A DNA stretch of 64,000 nt from Cryptomeria japonica (Eukaryota; Streptophyta; Pinopsida; Cupressales; Cupressaceae). Below, in pieces: positions 10,109 through 21,329 of the stretch. Numbering within the stretch: the stretch's first letter is position 1; each line of letters begins with the position of its first letter. The notes beneath the pieces are model-generated. The model made no database searches. It saw only the letters and a program-made list of their open reading frames with translations, and was not told where the DNA came from. Location: contig NC_081410.1 of the NCBI RefSeq assembly GCF_030272615.1, forward strand, positions 288,361,957-288,425,956, read 5' to 3'. A program made the translations under genes and the position numbers.

Positions 10109-12997
10109 TCAGATGGATTGAAGCCGCCCTTGTAATGTCCTTAGCTGACTGATATTCTTTGGTGGTGGCATGTCCATGATTGCTTTTACCTTTGCTGGGT
10201 TGACCTCAATACCTTTGCTTGAGACAATGTATCCTAGAAGCTTCCCAGAGGTTACTCTAAAGACACATTTCTTTGGGTTGAGTCGAACATGGTATTGTTC
10301 CAGTCTATCAAATATTTTATCTAAGATGTGGAGATGCCCTTCTCTGGTGAGTGATTTTGCTAGTAAGTCATCAACATAATCTTCCATCATAGTATGCATC
10401 ATGTCATGGAAGACGGTGGTCATTGCTCTTTGATAAGTCGCTCCTGCATTTTTTAGACCAAAAGGCATTACATTCCAGCAATATGTGCCCCATGGACATG
10501 TGAAGGTTGTCTTATGTTGATCTTCTGGTGCGATCTTTATCTGATTGTATCTTGAAAAGCCATCCATGAGTGAAAGCATGGCATGTCCTGCTGTCAGATC
10601 CACTATGATGTTGATATTTGGTAGGGGGAAGTCATCCTTAGGATATGCCTTATTCAAATCTCTGAAGTCAGTACAAATGCGGATGCCCCCTTTTGGTTTG
10701 CCGACGGGCACAATGTTGGAGATCCATTCTGCATAATCAATTGGTCTAATGAATCCAACATCTAGGAGTTTCTTGAGTTCTATTTTGACTAGCACTGCAA
10801 TCTGAGGATGCATCTTGCAAAGCTTTTGCTTGACAAGTTTGGCTCCTTCTGCGATGGTGAGGTGATGCATGACTAAATCAGGATCAAGCCCAGGCATGTC
10901 TACATATGACCATGCAAAGTTGATCTGACGCTTCTGGAAGAACTCTATAAATTTAGGTTGTTCCTCTGGAGTGAGAAGAGATGCCAGATGTATGAGATGA
11001 GGATTTTCATGAGTCCCCACATTGTATTCTTTGGTTTCCTCGATGAGAATTATTGATCGTTCCTGTTGTGCACTAGCAAGGAGGATGTCAAAAACTTCAT
11101 CCTCAGGCGCCTCAGAGAGGTTTTCACCGTTGGATACGCTCTTTCTTTTTACTTTTGTTGGATCAAACAGTGTCACAGTGTGGTTTTCACTGGAAGATCC
11201 ATGTTTTATCGTTATATTTTTGCAGCTGAAAGGTTTGGCATCCGCCCCGAAGTATGTTGCACTATTAAGTTCAATGGCGAATCCAGCTTTGTGATCCCCG
11301 CTTGGTAGGTTATCCCTTAATTCCAAAAAGTCAATGATGGCCTCATCGTTTTGGAAGAAGTCAAGACATGGGGGATTTGATTGGTTCCATTCGATGAGTT
11401 CAGGGTGAATAATGGGCATTATTTTATCAATTAGGTTAAGTGTGTTAGATGTATCGGAGAGGGTTAAGATGTTGTGGTGAAGGTCGTTAATGGTACTCTC
11501 CCTGTCAGAATCAGGCGTAGGATGAGACGTAGGGTCTGTGGAAGATGTTTCCAGTTCAGGAACCCAAGTGGTCTTTATCTGTGCTTCTCCGTAAATAGGG
11601 ATGTCTTTGCGTGGCGGAGGTAGTGATGTATCTTCCTCATCTGAAGTGTTGAGATGTACAGAATCAAATTCCCACTCATGTGAGTCAGTCTCTGAGTCAC
11701 TTTCCAGCATCCGATTACTATACCATACTGGGATGTCCTTTGAGTTAAATACTGCAGGTGTGATTGGTTGATGTACCTTTGTAGTGATCGGTGTTGCAGG
11801 AAGGTCGATGGGGATTAAAGAATCTGGTACGGGGAGTATCGGTAGTGTTGACTCAGTGGCTTCTGCTGGAACTGCTGGTGCCATAGATGTTGCTGTGGGT
11901 TCTGATATAGTTGGTGTTGCTAATGGTGTTGCTAATGGGATTACTGGTTCGCTTGGGGGGATGAGTGGCATTGGTGATGGTGGTGTTGGGGTTTTGAGCC
12001 TCGGTGGGGCAGTTGGGATGGTGCTTGATGCTGCTTTGATAATGAAAGGTGTCCTTTTTGCAATAGGCTGACATAATGGTTTGTTGGGTTTTCCTTTGAA
12101 TTTGAGTTTAGGAAAGATCTCTTTTTCAAAGCTTAGGCATGTATTATCTTTGGGTTTTAATTCCGACAGCAGAGGTTCGTGTCGTCCTTGTTTGCAATAT
12201 CCCAAAGCACTCTGACCATCATACCCCATTCTTTGCATAATGAGGAGACCTTTGCCATACTGATCCGTAGGAAGTTTAACTTGCGGTATATCAGTGGTGA
12301 TGGGATCTTTATAGATCCATTCCACTAAGTCCTCATCTTGGGTTTCTTCTTCTTGACTCTTTCCAAGGATGAAAGGCGTCGAAGCACATGTGGGCGTGGT
12401 TAGTGGTTGTTGGAGTAACTGTTGTGGTTTACCATGTGTTCTAGGAGAAGTGGGCATTTGTCCCACACAAAAGAGTTGACTCAAGTTGTATTCCCCAGGA
12501 CCTTCCTCTGCTATTTTCATTTTAAGCTTTTCTTGCTTTGGTATAGTGGTGTTCGAACTGGCAAGAGAGGCAGGACTTATATATGATGTGGAGGAAATGG
12601 CTTCTCTATTATTAGGAATGGTAATCTCTGGTTGATGGCTGATATTATGGCAATACGCAAAGGGATTTGCATCGCCCAGGATTGTGATCTCTACACTATT
12701 ATGTGGGAACTTGATACATTGATGGTAGGTAGATGGAACGGCTTGCATGGCATGTATCCAAGGTCTTCCTAACAATAGATTGTATGGCAGAGGAAGGTCC
12801 AGAACTTGACAGATGATGTGCTTTACCACGAGGCCCACTCGGATTGGTAGTACCACAGCTCCTTTAGAGGAACGCTCTGCATCGTCATAGGCTTTGATTG
12901 TGATCTTCTTGTGAGGATCCACTGATTCTATGGCATATCCCAATGCTGTGACCAACTGTAGTGTACAAATATTTAGGCCTGCTCCATTATCGATCAA
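10109..12997 (-). CDS. Tat pol: protease, G-patch-like segment, reverse transcriptase
   Basis: Longest open frame of the element, 962 codons. Residues 1-90 are a retropepsin piece with the D-N-G active-site triplet (3-5) and the LLLGRPWIH flap strand (74-82). The protease start is cut off by a stop just upstream. Residues about 248-277 (GKGLLIMQRMGYDGQSALG) match a G-patch. Residues 320-410 are a Pro/Thr-rich spacer. Residues about 690-960 are reverse transcriptase with FRDLNKAYPKDDFPLP, MPFGLKNAGATYQR and the catalytic YVDD (nucleotides 10367-10378). The frame ends in a TGA in a context where CGA would fit, so one C-to-T change may have closed it. It would have been translated with gag as a polyprotein. 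Probably inactive because the downstream domains are broken. Confidence 0.9.
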   Translation of the reverse strand: MIDNGAGLNICTLQLVTALGYAIESVDPHKKITIKAYDDAERSSKGAVVLPIRVGLVVKHIICQVLDLPLPYNLLLGRPWIHAMQAVPSTYHQCIKFPHNSVEITILGDANPFAYCHNISHQPEITIPNNREAISSTSYISPASLASSNTTIPKQEKLKMKIAEEGPGEYNLSQLFCVGQMPTSPRTHGKPQQLLQQPLTTPTCASTPFILGKSQEEETQDEDLVEWIYKDPITTDIPQVKLPTDQYGKGLLIMQRMGYDGQSALGYCKQGRHEPLLSELKPKDNTCLSFEKEIFPKLKFKGKPNKPLCQPIAKRTPFIIKAASSTIPTAPPRLKTPTPPSPMPLIPPSEPVIPLATPLATPTISEPTATSMAPAVPAEATESTLPILPVPDSLIPIDLPATPITTKVHQPITPAVFNSKDIPVWYSNRMLESDSETDSHEWEFDSVHLNTSDEEDTSLPPPRKDIPIYGEAQIKTTWVPELETSSTDPTSHPTPDSDRESTINDLHHNILTLSDTSNTLNLIDKIMPIIHPELIEWNQSNPPCLDFFQNDEAIIDFLELRDNLPSGDHKAGFAIELNSATYFGADAKPFSCKNITIKHGSSSENHTVTLFDPTKVKRKSVSNGENLSEAPEDEVFDILLASAQQERSIILIEETKEYNVGTHENPHLIHLASLLTPEEQPKFIEFFQKRQINFAWSYVDMPGLDPDLVMHHLTIAEGAKLVKQKLCKMHPQIAVLVKIELKKLLDVGFIRPIDYAEWISNIVPVGKPKGGIRICTDFRDLNKAYPKDDFPLPNINIIVDLTAGHAMLSLMDGFSRYNQIKIAPEDQHKTTFTCPWGTYCWNVMPFGLKNAGATYQRAMTTVFHDMMHTMMEDYVDDLLAKSLTREGHLHILDKIFDRLEQYHVRLNPKKCVFRVTSGKLLGYIVSSKGIEVNPAKVKAIMDMPPPKNISQLRTLQGRLQSI

Positions 12998-13461
12998 GAC
13001 TCGCTTGATCCTATGCTAGTTGATAAAGCCTTCAATGTGTAGTGAAGCGTTATGAGGTTGCTGGAAGGAAGAGTTGTCACTTTTGAAAAAAGTGAGACAA
13101 GGTGATGACTTTAGACTTCCAACCATGGCTTGAAATTGGTCTGTATTTAGGTTTGCAGGGACTGACGCCTCTTGGAGTGCTTGATCCAAGATAGTTTATG
13201 AGATGGCGATAGGCGCAATAGTTCTAAAATGGATATAAGCGCAGGTGTTTTGTCTAATTGATCCACAAGATTGTACTACTTTGGGATGGAGGTGGTGCCG
13301 TGTGGAGCTTCTTTTATGGTAACCTTGCCGCGACGTGTAACAACATTGCAATTTGAGTTGGGATTTTTGAAGGTTATAGTTGCAACTTGTTCACTGGCAT
13401 CATACAGATGATTTACAGTGTAATTATATGCAGCCTGTGTATAATCAGTGGTATCAGTGCC
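12998..13461 (-). pseudogene. gag-protease junction of the Tat element, decayed
   Basis: Collinear with the polyprotein. Immediately upstream of the long frame, the sequence reads HRIKRVLIDNG after an in-frame TAG at about 13017. Further upstream are pieces such as SLHIEGFIN and KSSPCLTFFKSDNSS. These belong to the N-terminal part of the retropepsin region. Several stops occur, and no separate gene is seen. Confidence 0.6.
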
Positions 13462-15035
13462 TCACCTAGAAGTGGAAGGACCCCTTTGATCTTGTGATGG
13501 AAGTGGATTTTTGAACATCAGATGATCATTATTTGTTGTTTTTGGGTCATGTCCTTCTATTTCAATTTCTCCTCGGTCAATAAGACCCTGAATAAGATCT
13601 TTCAATCGGTGACAATTACTTGTCTTGTGTCCTCTCCCTTGGTGGAAATCATAGTGTTCAGTATCTCTCCACCATGCAGGTTTGACCTGAGGCTCATAGT
13701 TTGATGTTTTAGGGAGAGTGACCAAATTTTGAGAAATGAGTTGTCGCAATACTGTTTCAATGGGTTCCCCTAAGGGAGTGTATGTTCATTTTTTTTTTTG
13801 CTAACGAGGTCTTGGTTCATCGTGAGATGTGATGCGACCTTGATTGGAAGGAACATTTGTGTTATTCTGAGGTGGAGGATTGTGTCCTGCAAACCGAACC
13901 ACAAGTTGTGCACTTTTTATAGTCCTGGCATCCACAACCCCATCATTGACGATATTCTTGTTTTTGTTCCAGAAGCTTGGTTTATCACTATTGAAGCGTG
14001 GGCGAGGACCATCCTTTGGTTCATTATATATTTTGATAAGTCCTTTCTTGATGAGTGCCTGTTCACATTTCAAACCCTTGGTGATCATATTATTAAAAGA
14101 GTCCATGTCTTTGACATCCAGGTGAAATTCCATTTCTTCGTTTAAGTTGGAAATGAATATTTCCACTAGTTCTCGTTTAGGTAACTGAAGAGAACGTCTG
14201 ATAGACGCCATCGTTGCAGGAATACTGAGAAAAGTTCACCTGGTTTTTGTTTGGTGTTGCACAGATCAGCCATGGTGATGTCGCGTTCAATGTTATGAGA
14301 GTAATGAGCGAGGAATTTCTGGATAAGTTCCTCAAATGTTCTAATGCCACCTGATAGTCGGGAAAACCATGATGTGGTTGTTCCTCCCAAGCTTTGGGGA
14401 AAAAGGCACATTAGGTATGTGTCTTCATATGCCACTTCAAGACAAGCGGAATGAAATTCTCTGACATGATCACAGGGATCTCCCTTTCCTCTATATTTTT
14501 TGAATTTGGGTGTTTCGAATCCTCATGGAAAGGGTGGCATATAAAGATTCCTATCAAAAGGATAGGGACAGATGTCATTGAGTGAGAATTGGTTAATTTT
14601 GACACCACTATGAAGTTGTTGGGCGAGATTCTCGACTTGTTGCCGCAACATCTCCATTTTGTTTGGAGGAGGAGGTGGTGGGTTACCTCGAGGAATGTTA
14701 TATCTGATGGGATCTCTACCCCTTTCCTCTTCATGGCGACTTTGTCTTTCTGATGCCTGTCTTAATTAGGCAAGATCAAAGTCAGAGGGGAGTTTTGCTC
14801 CTTCTTGAGCGAGCTTTAAGAAGTGAGCATCCGCATTGCTCCTGAGTATTTCGTCAAAAAGTCTGTTAAAGAGAGGGTTATGTTGGGCCCTTTCTATTGT
14901 TGCAGGAGTGGGAGTACTTGGGTTTTCATCATTTGCATTTCCTCCAAGTGCTTCTTGAAATTCATTGAGATTTTCCTCTTCTTCTTCTTCCATTTCTATT
15001 TCTCGTTGCCTTGACTGTGATTGGGTTTGGGCCAT
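13462..15035 (-). pseudogene. Tat gag, several frame breaks
   Basis: Gag polyprotein in at least four frame blocks. The likely start is the ATG at 15035 (MAQTQSQSRQ), followed by a run of acidic residues. The middle block (14435-14166) has WFSRLSGGIRTFEELIQKFLAHY, the retrotransposon gag signature. The next (14211-13801) ends in a basic Pro-rich segment. The last (13749-13462) has a zinc-knuckle-like FHQGRGHKTSNCHRLKDLIQ in which the first cysteine position reads Tyr. Gag would package the RNA; the breaks mean this copy makes no full protein. Confidence 0.88.
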
Positions 15036-17688
15036 TTTGCTTGCAAGATTTTGTTGAAGTTGTGTGAAAATGATGATGAGTTCTTGATGAAATGAGAGAT
15101 TGATGGTTGGTGAATTGTGTTGCATGTGGATCTCTAGCACTTTTAAGGTAGATGTAACCGAAATTCCTTCTTTGAATTGCTTTCTTGTTTGACAAGATTT
15201 GATGTGATAAGGTGTAGAGAAATCTGAGATGTGTTACAGATTGAACTACCTAGTAATGAGAGGATTCACTCATGAACTAGTTTTAACCTGCGTAGATGTG
15301 TCTCTTAGGATGAGCTTATCCTAGATGTAGAAACAATCTAAAAAGTGATGTGATGCGTTTGATTCAAGCAATATCTAAAAAGAGAAATCAGGACAAGAAC
15401 CTCTTAATGTTTTGAGAGTTGGAAATGGATTGATGATGAAGCGATGATGTATGAGTAAGATAATGGATGAAATGTTTTCAACTTCAATAAAAACTTTGTG
15501 TCACAAATGGGACAAACTCTACCTCTTCCCTTTCGGGTGTTGGTGGTATTTCTCAGGCTACGTTGTATGTGATACAGACGTTTGGGAAAAAGTTGGGATT
15601 AATCTTACCTCCTTGGTTTTTTGTGATAACTCAGGGCTCTATATTGCATAAAAGCTCTGCGGTTCAATGATTTTGAATCAAATTCGTTTGTTTTGCCTTG
15701 AAGGTAGAGACGCATGTGACGCAGAAAAACTCTATGGGAGACAAAGATTTGTCTATTTAGATAAAATAATTTCCTCCTTTTGATCAAAGCCTTTGAGCTT
15801 AATGGTCTTCTTTTCAAGTTGATATTCTGATGACGCTTCTTCTTTCGCAAGATGTGAAGAATGGTCATAAAGTTTGATTCTTTATTGTTTGCACTTTGTT
15901 TTTGATGTGTTTGGTTGTTTTGAGAAATGTTTGGTTGGATGAATACTTTGTTTTTAGAAGTGATTTTTCTGATTTTTTCTTCGACAAGAAAACAAAGCAA
16001 GCACACAAACACAAGAATGTTGCCTAAAAAGGCACAAATGAGTATGGGTCTAGATCAACCCAATCCTTGGACTTGTATATGACCCTTCCTTTAGATGTAT
16101 TTTAAGGTGTATTTCCAAAGCCTGAAGTCGGCTCCATTTGCACTTGGTCTTGACTAAAACGAACACACTTCAAACACTTTTTATCCCTAAGGTCAAATGG
16201 CCAGTTGTGATAAATTTAGCCCACATCTTGATATTTCTTCGACTTTGGTACTACATACCTTATGAATCCTACCTTGGCAGGTAAGGATGTGATATACTAA
16301 GTATTGCACGAGCATAACAAATAGATGATCCCTATGATGGGGGAGTCACCACTTTTATCAAGCCACAAGTGACTTTTCAAAAAGCTATGTTTCTACTCAA
16401 GGAAATATGTATGGTGAGTATCTTGAGAGCAAAACCATCTATGCTCTTGCACTAAATTATATCGCAAATATCCTCAATCAATAGAACAGGTGGACTACTA
16501 TTTAAAGGTGTTTAGTCATGTTCGATGTTTTTGGACATAAGTTCATTCTGCAGTGACTCACTTAAGAGCCTTGTAACTAGTGGTGGGGCCCATATGTGCT
16601 TTCGGTCAGTTACACTGTAGGAACAGCTATACCCAAGGCTACAGCTTTCGCTCTCACCTGATTTCTATAGCGGCTCGAAGGATTTACCGCACGAGGTCGC
16701 TCCCAAGAGTGATGTGTCTCTTGGCAGGCCTCTCTTAAAGAGATAAAAATTTTGAGTGTTACTAACACTTTTCTCTTGCACCTAGGACCACGAAAGCCAA
16801 GGGAGAGGATAGTGTGTGTTAGAAGTGGGACCACTCGACTGAATTTTTGTACAAGTGTGCCAAGCATGAAAAACACTTGTTCTTTTTAATCTGCCATTGC
16901 AATGTGATCTAACTATTTGGAGATGTTGCTCCAACAGTCATGGTGTTCGTTTTAACTTCAATGGCAAAATGTGTTGTAATCTAGAAATTGGAAATCCTGG
17001 TCAACTGAACTTGAAGCACGTATGAAGAAAAATCGCTTTGCAAAAAGTTTTAAACAAGTTGATTGTGTATTTTATGTGCACCAAAAATAGAAGTGTGGAT
17101 TGTAAATTCTTTTGATGCAAGAAAAATAGAAGTGTTGATTTTAAGCACCAAATGAAGTGTGTTTCCTAACTTGCAAGAAAACAAATGTTTGTTTTGTTTA
17201 GTTTTAATGCACCAAAGAAACAAGTGACCGTAACTAGAAAGCAAGGAAAGTTTGTTTGTTCAAGTTTTAAAACACCAAAATAAAGTGTTTGATTTTAAAG
17301 GGTGAGTTTTTAAACCTGCACAAACAACAACCGGTTAGTAAAATCCATGTCTAAGGGGGGCTTCCACAAGCCTAAAAACTTTCACTTTTTCGGTTACAAG
17401 GTCCTTTTTACAATGTTCTGTTACAATAGCACTAGTCAGTGTTTGAACAGAAGTGTTATTTAACACAAACGCGCTAAAAGAAAAAGAAAGACAGAGAAGG
17501 CAAACGTGCCAAAACAGGGTCAAAAGCGCCAAAACAGTGTCAAAAGCGCTAAACTTGATACAATAGCGCTATTGTAAGAACAATAGCGCTAGAACAACAA
17601 GTATCAATAGCGCTAGAGCGCAACCTGTGTGACAATTTCAACATTCAAACATGTTATTGGTTAAAAAAAATGATCTCTTGGGTGTTTG
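15036..17688 (-). other. long 5' leader of the Tat element
   Basis: About 2.65 kb between primer-binding site and gag start, unusually long. No gene is recognised. Near the primer-binding site there is a cluster of AGCGCT palindromes (17541-17620), including the perfect 14-base CAATAGCGCTATTG at 17561-17574. Confidence 0.65.
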
Positions 17689-17708
17689 GATTCACGTCGG
17701 GTTCACCA
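17689..17708 (-). other. primer-binding site, complementary to tRNA-Trp 3' end
   Basis: On the minus strand, two bases after the LTR end, the sequence reads TGGTGAACCCGACGTGAATC. It is the complement of the 3' end (including CCA) of plant cytosolic tRNA-Trp as I recall that sequence, over 20 bases. It fixes the element's orientation and the inner border of the 5' LTR. Confidence 0.8.
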
Positions 17709-17710
17709 AA

Positions 17711-19092
17711 TGATGCACTACGAAATGGACAAGGTTAGCAAATGACAAACAACACAAAACACAAGAAATCATTAGTGTTAGTCAATAAAAAACTAATCTA
17801 AACAGGCATATCAAAAGAGATATTAAAATCATGCTAATATATCTAACAAATGAAACAAAGATAATAAGGCATCTCCAAATGCCTCTTAGCATGCTCTTAT
17901 CTCCTTCTCCCTTGTTCCTCTCCTCTCCAAGTTCCAAAAATAGTGTAGCTCTCAGCAGCTTTTTGCACTATGGATGCTTATGGAGGATTGAGATTTTAGT
18001 ATTTTGCTCCAAATGTAAAATGAAAAGCTAAAATACTAGATGCTATTAAAATGATTGATTTTAACCAAAATAACAAGATTTTAGTTTGCTATGCTAAATG
18101 CTCTCTAAAATGCCTATAGGTTAAATGCATATAAGTTTTTAGGATCTGGATTATGAAGAAATGGGCTCTATTTATAGGAAAAATGGAGCAATGGATGGTT
18201 GAGATTGAGCAATCTCAACAAGGGTCAGGATTGAATGATTTTTAATCCATGTGAGGGCTTTCAACCCAATCCCAGGATGACAAGTGTCAATGTGAGATAG
18301 GTTGAGAGGAGAGGGAATAAGCATTAAATGCTTGATATGACCTTGGGAGTTAAGGTCAAGGTTAGTTGAATGAATAAACTCTTTATTCAAAGAATAAAGC
18401 TTTTATCCAATGGATAAACTCTTGTGCAAAGGGCAAGAGGGATAAACATGGTCAAAGCAATAAATGTTTGGGGAGACAAGTTTGAAATAACCATAAATGG
18501 TTATGTAAGAGCCATAAATGGTCATGTAAGAGCCATTAGTGGTTTTGGAAGACTTTGGAGGTTAATTTGTTGAACACACAAAGCATTAAATGCTTTTCAA
18601 AGAATTTTTGAAGTCTTTGAGAAGTGACTCCATTTTGCTTAGGAATGTGACAATAATTAGGGGATGGATTAGGCTAATTAGGAAGGGGTTAGAAGAATCT
18701 AGAAGGGGATTTAGGAATGCAATTGGATTTGGTGGGTGAGGGAAAATAGGATTTTATTAAAATAAAAATTCATTTATTTCAATAAATGTGTGCAAGTTGC
18801 ATTTGTAGGAAAAATGCAAGGGGGGGATAATGATTTAAATAAATGTTTAATTTAATTTATTTAAAAGAGGAATAGGGGATTTAATTAAATAAATATGATT
18901 TTATTCATTTAATTGATTGTGAATTTGGTTTAATTTAATTAAAATAAATTAAATAATTTATTTAATTAATAGGAGAATATTTGGAGATGAATTAATTAAA
19001 TATTAATTTAATTAACTGATGGCTAGTGGATTTTTAATCAAATAAATAGCTAATATTTATTTAATTAAGCTAGATAGATTTGTGTGACTACA
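17711..19092 (-). repeat. 5' LTR of the Tat element, complete (1382 bp)
   Basis: Begins TGATGCACTA and ends GTGACTACA on the + strand, giving TG/CA termini. It carries the promoter that would drive the element leftwards. The last about 78 bases (19015-19092) are absent from the other LTR. Confidence 0.93.
18168..18176 (-). promoter_or_regulatory. TATA box of the Tat 5' LTR
   Basis: Minus-strand TATAAATAG, a near-consensus TATA box, about 460 bases before the LTR/primer-site border. The same box is conserved at 3145-3153 in the other LTR and at 27193-27201 in a diverged relative. Confidence 0.75.
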
Positions 19093-19567
19093 GAAGCTAT
19101 GCAAGAAACTCGGTGAGATGTATGAAGCTAAATCTTTAGTGAATATGATTTTTTTGAGGAAGAAATTGTATTCTTTGATAATCTAAGAGGCTGGACAAAT
19201 TATAGACCACCTAGAAGCATTCAATATGTTGGTAGCTCAATTGGCATATGTTTGTATCAAGATGGACGAGGAGGATAAAAGTGAGATCTTTCTTTGTTAT
19301 TTGCCTAAGTCATGGGATTCTCGTGTTATGGCTATCCGTATTACTTCTATTATTTTGAAGATTGAAGATGTGGTGGATTCTTTCCTTTCTAAAGAGATGA
19401 GAAGGAAGGTATCCATCAAAGTCAAGGAGTCCATAATTGTTCATGGAAGACCTAAGGAAAAGGAAAGAAGAATGGGAAGCATGATAAATCCAAGTGCAAA
19501 GGGAGGTCCAAATCTCCTAGAAATTTCAAAGTTATTTGCTAGATTTGTGGTAAATCTAGACACTTCA
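19093..19567 (+). pseudogene. copia gag, C-terminal part
   Basis: Continuation of the gag begun at 2460. It reads KLGEMYEAKSLVNMIFLRKKLY, then LEAFNMLVAQLAYVCIKMDEEDKSEIFLCYLPKSWD, the usual copia gag core. A basic segment follows, then the start of a CCHC zinc knuckle (ICGKSRHFMK at about 19540-19575). One frameshift lies at about 19170-19200. It is cut at the knuckle by the small LTR element that starts at 19568. Confidence 0.85.
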
Positions 19568-20161
19568 TGAAGTTTTATTCTTTTGAAGATGTTCTTGGTG
19601 ATTTGGACCGACATGTTATCGTTTACACGTTTCATCATGAACCGGTTGGTCTTTGGCTGACTTGATCGAGTTGTTATCGCTTGCGGATGGTATAAAGGGA
19701 AGTTTTGAGAATCATTTTAAGGGACAAAGGTCAGAGGAAGAAAAGATCAAGCGAAGATGTAGTTTTCAGAGAGATTCTGGTCTGGGGGGACTAAAGTTCG
19801 GATGGAATGAGGTCGGGATCAATGTAGAAATGTGTAGACAGTTACAGGAGGCTTATTTGTCGAGCAGAAGATCTACGGATCTTAGATTTGTGTTGTATGG
19901 GTTGTTTTGTAATCCTGGGTTGCAGTCCAGCATGTGTAGCTGCTGAAGGCATATCTAATTCATTAAATGGCTATAATGATTGATTCATCTGGTTACCGAT
20001 TACATCGTGTGTTACTTCTACCAATTAGGGTTGCTCTTTCTTTGTTTATCGGTTAGATCTTATGTTGTGTTATCGATTGTTAGTACGTTGCATGATGTTT
20101 TGCGTTATAGGCTGCAAAGCGGGGATGTCCTTCATTGGACCTCCCTACCTTGACTACATCA
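19568..20161 (+). repeat. 5' LTR of the TRIM-like element
   Basis: Starts TGAAGTTTTATTC and ends GACTACATCA. It matches 20735-21329 over its whole length with scattered substitutions. Confidence 0.8.
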
Positions 20162-20163
20162 AG

Positions 20164-20175
20164 TGGTATCAGAGC
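20164..20175 (+). other. primer-binding site, tRNA-iMet type
   Basis: TGGTATCAGAGC, exact match to the common plant initiator-Met primer site, two bases after the LTR. Confidence 0.85.
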
Positions 20176-20734
20176 TGGTTTGTGAACCTGTTGATCGAAG
20201 AAGACCTGGTTATGTACCGGCTGGTTGGAAAGGAAGTTCAGGTAGCTTGTAGACTTGTTCAAATCATCAAACGTGAGGCAGTACAAGGCTTGCAAGTAGA
20301 TCATTGAACCTAGAGCTTGAGCTTGAGGCAGTTAGTGGGTGGACACGAACATATCATCGAACCGAGGTAGGCTACAGGGTGGACCGGTAGATTCATCGAG
20401 GAGAGGAAACTGGAACCTGTAGTCAGACCGCCGAACCCCTGAGGCAGTTGCAAGTACCTACTAACAGATCGTTGAACCAGATCAAGTGATGGGACTCACT
20501 TTTCAATTAACCTCGAGAGTCTAATGCAGGAGCATCGAAGTAGTTCAAACCAACATTTGGAATTGTTTCTAGTGAGACATCGATCCTAGTATTAGTCCGG
20601 TATTGGTATGTTCTTACCGGTTGGTCTTGCAGTGTATGGAGCAAAGATGAATCGGGTTGCGGGTGGTTCCCGTAACTTGCGGATTATTAAGAGATGTTGT
20701 TTTGGGCCTTGTCCAATGTTTCTAGAGGACCACA

Positions 20735-21329
20735 TGAAGTTTTATGCATTTGAAGACGTTCTTGGTGATTTGGGCCAACATGTTATCATTTGCACGTTTC
20801 ATCATAAACCGGTTGGGTGTTTGTCCAAATTGATTGAGTTGTTATCGCTTGCGGATGGTATAAAGGGAAGTTTTGAGATTCATTTTAAGGGACAAAGGTC
20901 GGAGGAAGAAAAGATCGAGCGAAGATGTAGTTTTCAGAGTGACTCTGGTCTAGGGCGACTGAAGTCCGGATGGACTGAGGTCCGGATCAGTGTAGATCAA
21001 TGTAGACTGTTACCAGAGGCTTATTTGTTGAGCAAAAGATCTACGGATCTCATATTTGTGTTGTATGGATTGTTTTATAATCCTGGGTTGCAGTCTAGCA
21101 TGTGTAGCCACTGAAGGCATATGTAATTCATTAAATGGTTATAATGATTGATTCATCTGGTTACTGGTTACATCGTGTGTTACTTCTAACGATTAGGGTT
21201 GCTCTTTCTTTGTTTATTGGTTAGATCTTATGTTGCGTTATTGGTTGTCGGTACCTTGCATGGTGTTTTGTGTTATAGGCTGCAAGGCGGGGATGTCCTT
21301 CATTGGATCCCCCTACCTTGACTACATCA
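20735..21329 (+). repeat. 3' LTR of the TRIM-like element
   Basis: Second direct repeat. Divergence from the first copy suggests this insertion is clearly older than the Tat insertion. Confidence 0.8.

Larger units (their letters stand above)
2688..19092 (-). mobile_element. Ty3/gypsy retrotransposon, Tat-like, about 16.4 kb
   Basis: Minus-strand element bounded by two near-identical LTRs (2688-3993 and 17711-19092) and inserted in a copia gag. The putative 5-base target duplication is gaagt (2683-2687) and gaagc (19093-19097), one mismatch. Order in the element's own direction: 5' LTR, tRNA-Trp-type primer-binding site, long leader, gag, protease, G-patch-like segment, RT, RNase H, a second archaeal-type RNase H, integrase, long 3' region with an antisense extra gene, truncated 3' LTR. 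The double RNase H is typical of the plant Tat lineage. Where compared, the LTRs differ by about five substitutions and two 1-base indels in 1.3 kb, so insertion was fairly recent. Yet pol carries stops and the 3' LTR end is deleted, so the copy cannot move by itself. Confidence 0.93.
19568..21329 (+). mobile_element. small non-coding LTR element (TRIM-like), about 1.76 kb
   Basis: Two direct repeats of about 594 bases (19568-20161 and 20735-21329), roughly 90% alike by eye, flank only about 570 bases with no coding sequence. The first repeat is followed two bases later by a perfect initiator-Met primer-binding site. The structure fits a terminal-repeat retrotransposon in miniature that depends on another element's proteins. 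No target duplication could be found, so the outer borders are approximate. Open frames inside the repeats are chance frames. Confidence 0.82.

Noticed and set aside
11784-12071. + strand open frame of 95 codons, Gly/Val/Ala-rich
   Set aside because: Antisense shadow of the Pro/Thr-rich spacer of the Tat pol.
20608-21114. 168-codon + frame
   Set aside because: Lies mostly in the 3' LTR of the TRIM-like element, and the matching frame in the 5' LTR is shorter; not a gene.
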